The notes under the pieces are model-generated. The model had not been told where the DNA came from. It saw nothing but the letters and a program-made list of their open reading frames with translations, and ran no database searches. 64,000 nt of DNA from Sinonovacula constricta (lineage: Eukaryota; Mollusca; Bivalvia; Cardiida; Solecurtidae): contig CM017563.1 in assembly GCA_007844125.1 (NCBI GenBank), forward strand, positions 1,154,083 to 1,218,082, in the 5' to 3' direction. A program made the position numbers and the translations under genes. Shown here one piece after another: positions 36,978 to 47,532 of the stretch. Position 1 is the stretch's first letter; every line of letters starts with the position of its first letter.

Positions 36978-39900
36978 TTTACAATTACAATTACAATTAC
37001 ATGGCATTTATATAGCGCAAAAATTATGTAGACATATTCTATTGCGCTTCACACAAGTCCTAAGATTTTGAATCATGTTAAGAACAACACTATGTACACT
37101 ATGATAAACACAGTTTTCTAAATCAGTGAGACTGGAAATGCCGCAAGATTAATTGTGAAACTGTTGGAACAAGTGTGTTTTGAGTCGAGCCCTAAATGTT
37201 ACTTCACATTGAATGTTTTTAAGAGAGCTTGGAAGATTATTCCACAGTTTTGCGCCAACTATAGCTAATGACCGGTCTGCAAGTTTTGTACGCCGTCTGG
37301 GAATATGAAAGTTGACATCACTCTGTGAACGCAATCTATATCGACTTGTATTCTTATGAACAAACATATCCTTGATATATATTGGAGCTGTTCCGGCGAT
37401 TACTCGAAAGACCAAAACAAGGACTTTAAACATAACTCTTGCTTTAACTGGGAGCCAATGAAGTCGTTTCAATAGTTCAGCACTTGGATGGTGGTACGAA
37501 ACATTTAGCACAACCCTTGCAGCATGGTTTTGCACACGCTGTAGTTTGTTGACTTGGTATGCTGGAATATCAGTGTAGAGACTGTTACAGAAGTCAATGT
37601 GAGAGTGAACTAATCCATGTACCAAGGTTTCAGTAGATTCTTGAGTAAGATGTCTCCGTAGTGTTCTTAAATTGCGTAACTGAATATTGGCTATTTGACA
37701 TTTCTTCTGGATATGTTGGTCAAAGCTCAGAGTATTAGTCATGATCACTCCAAGGTCCCTGACTTGGTCAACACATTTAACATTAATACCTCCAACATTC
37801 ACTTTCTCTATATTTAGTTTATTCAATTGCTGTTTAGTTCCATAGAATATTATTTCAGTTTTTGATTGATTCATTTTAAGTTTATGGGTTGTCATCCATG
37901 TAATAATATCGTTCAGGCAGCAGTCAAGCTGTGCGAGCACTGAGGATACATTACTAGGATTACCTGCCTCAATGGACAAGGCAAGCTTGTGGTCATCTGC
38001 GTAACCATACAGACTCGCAGCAGAATATTTTTCAACAACCTTATTTAGAGCTGAGATATACAGAGTAAAGATTACAGGCCCAGCACAAGAACCCTGGGGG
38101 ACTCCGAATCTCAAAGGTTCACTGTCAGACTTTGACTGGTCTATAATGACTGACGTTGTACGGTTGGTTAAGTAGGATTCAATCCATTTCAGTGGAGTAT
38201 CTTGAATACCAAAGTCTTGTTGTAGTAGCTCTAGCAATATAGGAACGTCAATGGTGTCAAAAGCAGCACTCAGATCTATCATAACCACAATTGTCACTTT
38301 ATTATTCTCAATGTTTTTTAGTAAATCATGATACATTTTAACCATGGCCGTTTCAACACCATGATATTTTCTGTACGCACTTTGGTAAGCTGGTAAAAGA
38401 TTGTTGTCTTCAATGTACTCATTTATTTGATTTAATGCTGCCTTCTCTAAAATCTTTGAGAGGAATGTTAGATTTGAGACTGGCCTGTAATTTGGAAGTT
38501 CAAGTGGAAGACCTTTTTTCTTAAGTAAAGGTTTGATTACTGCATTTTTCCAGTCATCAGGAAACACACCAGTAAGTAGTGATTGATTCACAATTTCAGT
38601 GACAATTGCAATAAAATGAGCAAAGTACTTTTTAAGTTGAATGGTAGGTATCACATCAAGTTCACAAGTTGAGGATTTGGATGCAAAAACAAGTCTTTTG
38701 ATATCACTTTCTGACAGAGGTTCAAACTCTGAAAATTTTCTATCCATTAAAGATGTGCTATGACTGGAAGAACTATCAGTTGCATAGGACGGTAAGTTGT
38801 CAAGTTCATTTCTTAGCTTAGAAATCTTATCAGCAAAATATCGTTGGAAGTCATTTGCCAGAGAAACTGAGCTGCTATGAACTGGAAGAGGATTGTCCTT
38901 GGACCTTCCCAATAAGTCTGAGGTTACAGCATACAACTTTTTAACATCACCGGCTGCCTGTCCAACTTTGTTCTGGTAATAATTGTCCTTTGCCCGAGAG
39001 AGTGCCACACTGTAGTAATTTCTTACGCGGTTATACACTTTCTTAGTCAAGTCAGATTTGTTACTCATAAATATCTTTTCTATTGATCGCCTGAAGTTCT
39101 TCAATTGTTTTAGGTATCCAGAGTGCCAAGGAACTGATGGTCTACAAATTAGAGTCCTAGTTGTGACAGGGGCATGTTTATCAATAATGTCTGATGTTGA
39201 TCTGGTGAATTGAGAAACAAGGTCATTTACATTGGAATACTTCCCCACGATGTCATTAAAGATACATAAATCATTTTGTAAAGCGTCCTCTGATACATTT
39301 TTCCAATTGCGTGATTTCCGTACTTTCCGGACAAGAGGAGGTCGAGGCTGTTCAACATTACAGGTGACAAATGAGTGATCAGAGATGTAATAGTCTGAAG
39401 TCGGTTCTTTAATGACCAAACGTTTGTCCTCTGTCTTGGTGATTATCAGGTCTAGTATATGACCACTAATGTGTGTAGGAGTACAAACATGTTGCGTTAG
39501 TCCAAACGTTCTTAAAAGTTCCTGAAACTGTTTAGAATAACAATCTGTGTTATTATCAACATGAATATTAAAGTCACCTAAGAACACTTGAGACTCAGAC
39601 CTGGTTGTTATTTGATCAAGAAATTCTGCAAATTCTGACATGAACATAGCCAACGTCACGGGATTTCTCTCTGAATACGGAGGTCTATAAATACCAAAAA
39701 TGACAAAAATGAGTGACTGACAACAAACTTTCCACTCAACACATTCAAATGATTGGAATAATCGTGGTGGACATCTGGACACCTTAAGATTGTTTCTGTA
39801 TAATATAGCAAGTCCGCCTCCTTTGCGGTCCGGTCGTGGGACATCATCAAACCAATAACCCTCCTGTGACAATTCCCCTCTAATTATGTCATCGCCATCA

Positions 39901-40442
39901 GGACACAGCCAAGTTTCGGTTATCACACAAAGGTCAATATCAACCTCAAGGATATGTTGAAGTAGTTCAGCAGTTTTTCCGCGAACAGACCTTGTGTTAA
40001 CAGTACATAGTTTCAGGTGTTTTTTCCTTTGTGCATTAAGTAACAATGTGTGGTCAAGTTTAATCTGGATCAGGTTTTGGTGGTGAACACCTGCATTTGA
40101 TTTTGTCCTCAGGCGACCACCTCTTTTCCCCCTGTATTTCAAAATACCAAGCTCTTTCAATAGTGTGAAAGTTTCTTTGTTAGGTAATGTAAGTTTTCTG
40201 GGTACAGATCTATAATCCCATAATTGCTGTCTATTGTAACGTATTACACATGGATTAGCCATAACCCCAGGTGAGATTTCACTCAGCAATATAGATGACA
40301 TATTTATTGACATTTCCCTCCAATATATGAAGTTCAGTGAATATTTTTCATCAAAATTTCCTAATAATCCAAATATTATCCCAACAAACAACAACTGCAT
40401 CTTGCGGACCAGAAATTCATTAATCCATATGACAAGAATCAC
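36978..40442 (-). mobile_element. CR1-like non-LTR retrotransposon (LINE)
   Basis: Minus-strand element. The 3' end is a (TTGTAA)n-type tail, seen as ACAATTACAATTACAATTAC at 36979-36999, preceded by about 150 bases of 3' UTR with TTTGCGCTATATAAATGCCA. Short microsatellite tails instead of poly(A) are typical of the CR1/L2 group. The 5' end was not located and may lie somewhat beyond 40442. A full-length ORF lies inside. Confidence 0.85.
37149..40442 (-). CDS. LINE ORF2: endonuclease plus reverse transcriptase, intact
   Basis: 1097 codons without interruption. An apurinic-type endonuclease spans about residues 140-360: CTVNTRSVRGKTAELL, ITETWL, GGGLAILYR, IYRPPYS, LGDFNIH and SDHSFVT, so the catalytic N, E, D and H are all present. 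Reverse transcriptase spans about 630-890: NYRPVSNLTFLSKILEK, MIDLSAAFDTIDV, FGVPQGSCAGP and the active-site GYADDHKLAL near residue 814. A C-terminal domain with LHWLPVKARVMFKVLVLVFR and KLWNNLPSSLK is typical of CR1-type elements. The first ~80 residues are not recognised, and the true start may be a later Met. The protein nicks target DNA and copies its own RNA into it. The intact frame implies recent mobility. Confidence 0.93.
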   Translation of the reverse strand: MILVIWINEFLVRKMQLLFVGIIFGLLGNFDEKYSLNFIYWREMSINMSSILLSEISPGVMANPCVIRYNRQQLWDYRSVPRKLTLPNKETFTLLKELGILKYRGKRGGRLRTKSNAGVHHQNLIQIKLDHTLLLNAQRKKHLKLCTVNTRSVRGKTAELLQHILEVDIDLCVITETWLCPDGDDIIRGELSQEGYWFDDVPRPDRKGGGLAILYRNNLKVSRCPPRLFQSFECVEWKVCCQSLIFVIFGIYRPPYSERNPVTLAMFMSEFAEFLDQITTRSESQVFLGDFNIHVDNNTDCYSKQFQELLRTFGLTQHVCTPTHISGHILDLIITKTEDKRLVIKEPTSDYYISDHSFVTCNVEQPRPPLVRKVRKSRNWKNVSEDALQNDLCIFNDIVGKYSNVNDLVSQFTRSTSDIIDKHAPVTTRTLICRPSVPWHSGYLKQLKNFRRSIEKIFMSNKSDLTKKVYNRVRNYYSVALSRAKDNYYQNKVGQAAGDVKKLYAVTSDLLGRSKDNPLPVHSSSVSLANDFQRYFADKISKLRNELDNLPSYATDSSSSHSTSLMDRKFSEFEPLSESDIKRLVFASKSSTCELDVIPTIQLKKYFAHFIAIVTEIVNQSLLTGVFPDDWKNAVIKPLLKKKGLPLELPNYRPVSNLTFLSKILEKAALNQINEYIEDNNLLPAYQSAYRKYHGVETAMVKMYHDLLKNIENNKVTIVVMIDLSAAFDTIDVPILLELLQQDFGIQDTPLKWIESYLTNRTTSVIIDQSKSDSEPLRFGVPQGSCAGPVIFTLYISALNKVVEKYSAASLYGYADDHKLALSIEAGNPSNVSSVLAQLDCCLNDIITWMTTHKLKMNQSKTEIIFYGTKQQLNKLNIEKVNVGGINVKCVDQVRDLGVIMTNTLSFDQHIQKKCQIANIQLRNLRTLRRHLTQESTETLVHGLVHSHIDFCNSLYTDIPAYQVNKLQRVQNHAARVVLNVSYHHPSAELLKRLHWLPVKARVMFKVLVLVFRVIAGTAPIYIKDMFVHKNTSRYRLRSQSDVNFHIPRRRTKLADRSLAIVGAKLWNNLPSSLKNIQCEVTFRARLKTHLFQQFHN

Positions 40443-40765
40443 ATTTCCAAGTCCACTGGTTTAGACACAATAAATAATTTCATCAGAGCACAGTGAAATG
40501 CAGCCATTCACCAGGCGCAATTTTGTTACCATGTTTTAACAAAAACAACCACATAAGTCAATGTTAATTTGTTCTTTGAATAGAAAAATAGACGTTTTAT
40601 AAACTGATGGTCTTAAACAATATCCCATTTAGAAATCTTTCATGATTGTTCTGTTTTCTAATTGTATTACATGCAAGACAAATACAAATAAAGCGAAACT
40701 CGTCGTATTTATCTTGTTCATCACAAAAGAGACAAAATAAAAGGATAACAGGATATTTACAAAAT

Positions 40766-42029
40766 GAACTGTCTGTTCTGTTGTTGGGACGATGAACCCA
40801 GAAAACATAAATTGTCCTGTTGTTGGGACGATAAACCCAATAATCATAAACTGTACTATTGGTGGGACGAAAAAGGCAATAGACGTAAACGTTACTGTTG
40901 GTGGGGCGATTAACCCAAATAAACATAAACTGTACTGTTGGTGGGACGACAAACCCAATAAACATAAACTGTACTGTTGGTGGGACGAAAAGGGTAATAG
41001 ACATAAACGTTACTGTTGGTGGGACGATAAATCCAATAAACATAAACTGTACTATTGGTGGGACGAAAAAGGCAATATACATAAACGTTACTGTTGGTGG
41101 GATGATAAACCCAATAAACATAAACGTTACTGTTGGTGGGACGATAAACCCAATAAACATAAACTGTACTGTTGGTTAGACGATAAACCCAATAAACATA
41201 AACTGTACTGTTGGTGGGATGATAAACCCAATAAACATAAACGTTACTGTTGGTGGGACGATAAACCTAACAAACATAAACTGTACTGTTGGTGGGACGA
41301 TAAACCTAATAAACATAAACTGTACTATTGATGGGACGATAAACCCAATAAACATAAACTGTACTGTTGGTGGGACGATAAACCTAATAAACATAAACTG
41401 TACTGTTGGTGGGACGATAAACCTAACAACCATAAACTGTACTGTTGGTGGGGCGATAAACCTAATAAACATAAACTGTACTGTTGGTGGGACGATAAAC
41501 CTAATAAACATAAACTGTACTATTGATGGGACGATAAACCCAATAAACATAAACTGTACTGTTGGTGGGACGATAAACCTAATAAACATAAACTGTACTA
41601 TTGATGGGACGATAAACCCAATAAACATAAACTGTACTGTTGGTGGGGCGATAAACCTAATAAACATAAACTGTACTATTGATGGGACGATAAACCCAAT
41701 AAACATAAACTGTACTGTTGGTGGGACGATAAACCTAATAAACATAAACTGTACTATTGATGGGACGATAAACCCAATAAACATAAACTGTACTGTTGGT
41801 GGGGCGATAAACCTAATAAACATAAACTGTACTATTGATGGGACGATAAACCCAATAAACATAAACTGTACTGTTGGTGGGACGATAAACCTAATAAACA
41901 TAAACTGTACTGTTGGTGGGACGATAAACCTAACAACCATAAACTGTACTGTTGGTGGGACGATAAACCTAATAAACATAAACTGTACTGTTGGTGGGAC
42001 GATAAACCCAATAAACAGAAACTGTCTGT
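40766..42029 (+). repeat. 39-bp minisatellite, about 32 copies, with higher-order repeats
   Basis: Unit of 39 bases: ACTGTTGGTGGGACGATAAA then CCCAATAAACATAAACTGT. From about 41320 to 41880, GGTGGG/CCT units alternate with GATGGG/CCC units (78-bp period). A GACG/GGCG alternation gives a 156-bp period. The unit length is a multiple of three and nearly stop-free, so long ORFs appear on both strands (279, 298, 187 and 179 codons). These are not genes. Confidence 0.95.
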
Positions 42030-42812
42030 ATTCTTTGCTGAAATTCTCTTTATTATAACAAGGAGCCTCCAATATGGTGGGATAAAGTCAAGTTAGGCTT
42101 CTTACTGCAGATTATGTTTAAACTATCTATTGAAATCTTAAACCATTGACTGGCATTGATTTACTTTGAGAACCTAAACCTTAAAACAGTAATTTGAATT
42201 GGATACATTAATAAAATTAAAAAAAAAATCCTATCTTCTCCATACGTTTTTATGAAAAAAGTGCATATCTTATGTTAATCTATTGTGAAGGAAGTGTAAC
42301 TGAGTTATATTATTTTCGAAAATTATACCCTGAAACATAGATTAGATTTAAGATATATACCCAATAGCAGGAAATAAATGGATTTATTGTTTATTGTGGC
42401 TATACACGGGGTAAAAACTGAAACGTATAAGCAGGAATATAATTTAGTCAAACAAAAAGATCAAATAAGAAAATATTTGTGTCAACTTTTTCATATGTTC
42501 TCCATCAGCGGACACGTTTCTTTTTTATTTTTGATGTTTAAATGGAGGACCCTGATAAGGGGTATAAGAGACATTATACCCGGCGTCAAAATCACATTTT
42601 CATTATATGTATTTTTCCGCATAACATGGATACTGTGTAAACGTATATACCTCCTATTTTACCTGTCTCGCTATAATCAGTTTAAAGATACCTGGGTTGA
42701 CAGTTGTTTTCTACTCTAAAACATTAATTAGATAATAAAGAAGAAGCTTTTAAAGAAGATTTAACCGAGATATTCATTTTCATTAGATTGCACAGGGTGG
42801 TAAAACTTGTTG
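42030..42812. other. No gene recognised
   Basis: AT-rich. A 113-codon ORF (42378-42719) is hydrophobic and Lys/Tyr/Ile-rich without recognisable motif or good context, so it is not called. Confidence 0.5.
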
Positions 42813-43455
42813 TGTTCCTGTGAGTTTTTTCTAACGATGCGTATCGGTAATTTCCGTAAATTTCCGCCGAAAGTTGTAGTGTCACGTACATTAAAGATCG
42901 ATAGCCATCTTGTTTGTTTACGCAAAACAAGGAATGGAGATATGCCTGGTGCACAGTGTATAGTGGGGGTTGCACAAATACATTGTAACCAAGGAAATAA
43001 CATAAGTTCGAACACATTCCCGAAAGAGCTGTCTCTTCGAAATCAGTGGATTTGATCAAATCGACTGGAACAAATGTATCGCATGTGAATTGGAATGGAC
43101 CCAGCGAAAACAAATCAAGTAATTCCCAGATGGTTTGCAGTAAATATTTTCTCTCAAATGACTTCTCGTTACGTACAAGGCTTAATTCGTAGTTCGTCAC
43201 AGAACCCGAAGAACAGAACAATACTAATTGACTCATATCATTTTCGCTGCTCGCCATGTTTGTCTCAGAAAAACATGTACTTCTTGTGACGTCACTTACG
43301 CTTTTACAATCGGAAATTTCCGCAGTTGCTTCCGTAATCTTCCGTACAGGTGCGCTTTATCCACATTTCATGTAGCTCTAATACAGGTAAATCGACGAAG
43401 ACCGGCGGAAATTTTAAGGCTAGTCTTATCTATTAAACCATAAATTTTCATATCA
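42813..43455 (-). repeat. Duplicated block, long copy, with a 177-codon minus-strand ORF
   Basis: Matches 45066-45356 except for about 346 bases present only here (about 42849-43194). On the minus strand the ORF 43257-42724 starts MASSENDMSQLVLFCSSGSV and contains WELLDLFSLGPFQFTCDTF. No family is recognised. A perfect CRE (43287-43294) sits 30 bases upstream of its ATG. The repeat nature makes a host gene unlikely; a transposon-borne promoter and first exon is possible. Confidence 0.6.
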
Positions 43456-44352
43456 GTTTGACAATGTCCGTAAACCTAAGTACTCTTTAAATGGTATAAT
43501 ATTTTTTTACAAACAATATGTTCGGTTAACTTATAAATATTTTAAATTATACGTGTATTTCATGCTCAAGTTAAACACATCAAGTTCCTCTAATGTTTTA
43601 ATTAATTAAAGTAATTGTCGATATATTTTAATGAACGATTATTATAAAATTAAGTTAAAATCAATATTGGACCAATTCAATAAAGCTACTGACTGAGACG
43701 CGAAAAGATACGAACAGCTATGGCGTACACTGTATTATCCTTAAAAATACTCGAGCAAAATATGGAAATATTCCACTCTCCTAAATTCGTTCATCTACAA
43801 CCAAACCAAAACTTATTTCAAATGCAACAAGAAAGTACATCAAAAGGACGTATATATGTGTATTAGGTAATGTTCTAACCGAAACATAGATATTAATTGA
43901 AGGATGATGGAGGATTTATTTCCCGGATATTTCCACAACACAAAAGCAACAATGAATTAATACTATTTAACTTGAGACGACTGTAACTGAAACTGAAACT
44001 GTTTTTTTTTTTTTTTATTAAACGCCTATTTTATACAATATCATATTCAATGGCGTTGCACAATAACTAATAAACTTATCAGTTTGTTCATATTATATCT
44101 TGAACTTTCACATCTCTGTGTCACTTAGCGCATTCGTGCACCCCGACGCTTGCAGTATTTTTAAAGGAGTTATCTATATCACAACAAAAACGGTTTCAGT
44201 TTATGAGGTAAATGCGACGTTTTGTAATAATAACGACTTAGAAGTCACTGGGAAGGGATATAAATACAATGATTATGTAACACGTGACGACTGAAACACG
44301 GAAACGCACTATCGAGGAATGTTGTACGTGTACTGTGGACCGTATAATCTGT
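43456..44352. other. No gene recognised
   Basis: AT-rich, with a poly(T) run at about 44003-44017. A decayed left end of MITE family M follows at 44353-44410 (CTTAAAGGTGGAATCCGACA) without a matching right end. Confidence 0.5.
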
Positions 44353-44761
44353 CTTAAAGGTGGAATCCGACAGTTAGGACCAATTTTTGTTAATATTGTG
44401 TCGATGCGATGTTGCACAAACAAAATAAAAATGTTTGTTTAACGCTTGTCGTATTTGTACAATCAATACAATGTTCTTGTGTTTATTTTGACGTCCTATT
44501 CTCATCGGTGTTGTTTGTGTCCGAATTTACTTTACAAAAGTTTCCCAGTATAGACCACCAGTGGTTAAATGGGGACATTCGTGTGAGGACCTTTTTCCCA
44601 ATAAAAGCTGGCAGTGGTGTTGATGGCTATAACTCTAGGTGCGATCCATTAATTTAAACTAGACACAACTATTTTGACAAGTTGGCCTAAAATATCCCGA
44701 TTAAATGACAATTCAGACAAATACCCTAATTCCACAGGCGCCTTCTTTTTAATCTGATGTT

Positions 44762-45040
44762 TGTGTTTATTGTGTTTATTGTCCCACCAAGCCTATTTCA
44801 ATATCTGGAGACGGTGTCAAATTGAAGCAGATATAGTGCTACCTTCACTGTGTAGTGCATGCCGTGAACACCTGGCATGATACCATACCCAGTCACATTA
44901 TCCTGACACCGGGTCAACCAGTCATGGAACTACCCTTATCTTCGCTTGAGCGTTAGCAAGGGAGCTGTATCACTACCATTTTTAAACAATTTAGGTATGT
45001 CGCGGCCCTGGAACGAACCCGGGGCCTCCCGTATCTTGAG
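44762..45040 (-). mobile_element. SINE family B, second copy
   Basis: Collinear with 29611-29875. Shared blocks include AAGCAGATATAGTGCT, AGTCACATTATCCTGAC and CGCTTGAGCGTTAGCAAGGG, and the tRNA-like end GAACCCGGGGCCTCCCG. Near the tail it reads TTTATTGTCCCACCAA. Confidence 0.8.
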
Positions 45041-45065
45041 CCGACAATCTACCGATTTCGCTTCC

Positions 45066-45356
45066 TGCGAGTTTTTTTCCTAACGATGCGTATCGGTCAC
45101 AGAACCGAAAAACAGTACAATTCTAAATGTCTCATCTCGCTTTCGCTGCTCGCCTAGTTTTTTTCTTCTTTTTTTAAAAAAAAAACCTGTACTTCATGTG
45201 ACGTCACTTATGATTTTACTATCAGAAATTTCAGGAATTGCGTTCGCAATCTTCCGTTAAGGTGCGCTTTATACACATTTCATAGCACAGGTAAATCGAC
45301 GTAGACCGACGGAAATTTTTAGGCTAGTCTTATCTTTTAACCATAAATATTCAAAT
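45066..45356 (-). repeat. Duplicated block, short copy with internal deletion
   Basis: Starts TTTTTCCTAACGATGCGTAT and jumps straight to TCACAGAACCG. It keeps the CRE (45199-45206) and the GGTAAATCGACGTAGACCGA end of the long copy. The ORF of the long copy is destroyed here. Confidence 0.75.
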
Positions 45357-45545
45357 CAAAAAAACAATATTCGTCAACCCAGGTACTCTTTAAGCTCAAC
45401 TTCATAAATAGAATGGGAATGGTTATATTTTATCACGTAGTTAAGTGCGTGGCTCAAGTACGTACCGTCCGTTTATCATATTTATTTTAGAAAATTTAAT
45501 ATGAATGTTATTCCTACGATGAGATATGTCTATTAATAAAACATC

Positions 45546-46055
45546 GCCTTAAAGGTGGTATCGAACAGCTTGCTTATATCAAATACATGTGGTACTATCT
45601 TTCCCTGTTTGAGGGGAGATTTGCCTTTATTTCTGCATAAACACATACTCTAGTGCGAGCAAACATTATTTTAAACACTTAGACGGAACAAATATTAAAA
45701 AAAAAATCGATCTCAATGTTCGTTCTTTCTAAATTTATATTAATTGGCACTATGGGGATATCTGCTAAAAATAAACGTCGACGTCAGAGCAGATTAGCCG
45801 AATGCTGATATTACGTGATCTCAAAAGTAAATGGTCCCATATTTTAAAGGTTTAATATAAGCTAACTGCGCAGCGTGGCTCAGATAGGAAACACATGTTT
45901 GTAATGACGAATGAGTGTTTTGTTTTACTTTTTGCATAGACATCAAAAAACTACTTTTTGCAGGATCGTTTGAGGTATCAATAAGTTATTGACTGTTGAT
46001 TGTTGAAAAGAAAGGAAGAAATGGCCCATTAAACCATCGGATACCACCTTTAATA
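45546..46055 (-). mobile_element. MITE family M copy, reverse orientation
   Basis: TTAAAGGTGGTATCGAACAG at the left and CATCGGATACCACCTTTAA at the right. The internal landmarks run in reverse: CTAAAAATAAACGTCGACGT, ATTACGTGATCTCAAAAGTA and GGCTCAGATAGGAAA. TTAA lies at both ends. Confidence 0.85.
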
Positions 46056-46269
46056 CTAAAATATTTGTCTTCATTATGCTCTGCTTGTTATAATATTGTA
46101 ATTTTGAAAACGCAACATTCTATAAACATTCACGTTTTCCTTAAAATTGCGGGGGAAAACGACTGTTACACTCAGTTAAAATTTGCAATAATATGGCAAA
46201 ACTAACTTAAACACGTGTATTTTGCGCCAATTATTGTGTAGATGGATTTATTTATTTCCAACATGGGAG

Positions 46270-46381
46270 TGATGATGACGATTATGATTATGAGGAAGAG
46301 GCGGAGGATAATGATAATGATAGTGGTGACGGTGCTGCCGCCGCCACTGCTTTGCTGCTATTGATTATTATGATGGTGATA

Positions 46382-46431
<50 letters not shown>

Positions 46432-46435
46432 AAAA
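46270..46435. repeat. (ATG)n microsatellite and related GAT-rich tract
   Basis: Imperfect GAT/GAC/GAA triplets pass into pure ATG repeats at about 46370-46432. Any Asp- or Met-rich translation is an artefact. Confidence 0.9.
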
Positions 46436-46909
46436 TCTCTGTCATTTGTGCGTTAACAGTCAAAAGCAAATAGTAAAATTTCCGTAGCAATGACAATCCA
46501 CTCCAAACATTTAAGATTTATAGACCTTATCGGTTCAAAGTGCAAATGTTATTAAATAATAAATGAACTACGAGTGTATAAAGTATATTGTCTAATTCGT
46601 GCTTACTATACTGACGTAGTTTGGTGATTTTATGTTAGAGTTTGCCTTAAGCTAATGTGAGCCACGCGCTGTGGTCACAGTTTGTCTGTTTGTCCAATTT
46701 TCATTTTAGTTTGTTCAGGAAAGCAATTTTGTTGAACCACACTAAAATGGTAAAATATAATTTCTGCTAATTATATTACACATTTAAATGAGCCTGCTGT
46801 CATTCGACGACTGTTTCATCTTTTGGTTGGGGGAATCAAAAGCTCAAAAGCGTCGTGACGCTATTAATCTGCTTTAGCTGTTTTAAAGGTACTGTGTGTC
46901 AATAGGCCC

Positions 46910-47065
46910 GAATTAAACAACAATAACAATAATAACAACAATACACACACACAAAGAAAACAACAAGAAAACAACAACAACAAGGAAAACAAACCAAAAC
47001 CACCACAACAAAAAAAACAACAAAATAATAAAATGAAATAAAAAAAGTAAAAACCAAACAAAAAC
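46910..47065. repeat. CAA-rich low-complexity tract
   Basis: Irregular ACAACAATAAC, (AC)n and AAACAACAAC runs. They create two hydrophobic minus-strand ORFs that are not genes. Confidence 0.9.
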
Positions 47066-47184
47066 AAAAACAGAACAAATTAATATAATGAAAAAAACAG
47101 CAAAAGGTAAGACCACATTAAATGATTTATCAAACTTATTGCGTTAGTAACAGTTGTTTATAAACGTCTGGATGGTCAAATACA

Positions 47185-47532
47185 ATCGGAACACCTCGGA
47201 TAATTCATGAATCTTCTCTAGGATGCATGTAGGTAGTCGGACCACCTCGGCTATTTCCCTAAATGGGACTACTTTTGTGACAGACGGCAAAATAAAGATG
47301 GCAGCTCCGATTATAGCTCTCTAGAGTTCGATGCCTGTAAAACTTCCATTTTTGGCGGCTTAAAATTTAAATCATCAAATTTTAATTTTCCCAGCGCAGC
47401 AGACACGCAGCTGTCAAACGATGGCATTGTTTATGTTTTGTGCGAACAACGTTTCAGGCATAATCTTCCGACTTGACTTCCGGCGTACAAAACGATCGCG
47501 ATTTCATTAAGTATCATTGCACCAAATACAAG
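47185..47532 (+). mobile_element. Miniature element family N, copy 1 (right end truncated)
   Basis: Contains CACCTCGGATAATTCATGAA, AAGATGGCAGCTCCGATTAT, CATTGTTTATGTTTTGTGCG and AACGATCGCGATTTCATTAA. The reverse complement of 48945-49322 matches it along its length. Confidence 0.8.

Noticed and set aside
41176..42072. 279- to 298-codon ORFs on both strands with 13-residue repeats
   Set aside because: They come from the 39-bp minisatellite, whose length is a multiple of three. Both strands and several frames are open at once, which argues against coding.
42378..42719. 113-codon hydrophobic + strand ORF
   Set aside because: AT-driven composition, no motif, no promoter or splice context; not distinguishable from chance.
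46864..47116. Two hydrophobic minus-strand ORFs
   Set aside because: Translation of a CAA-rich low-complexity tract.
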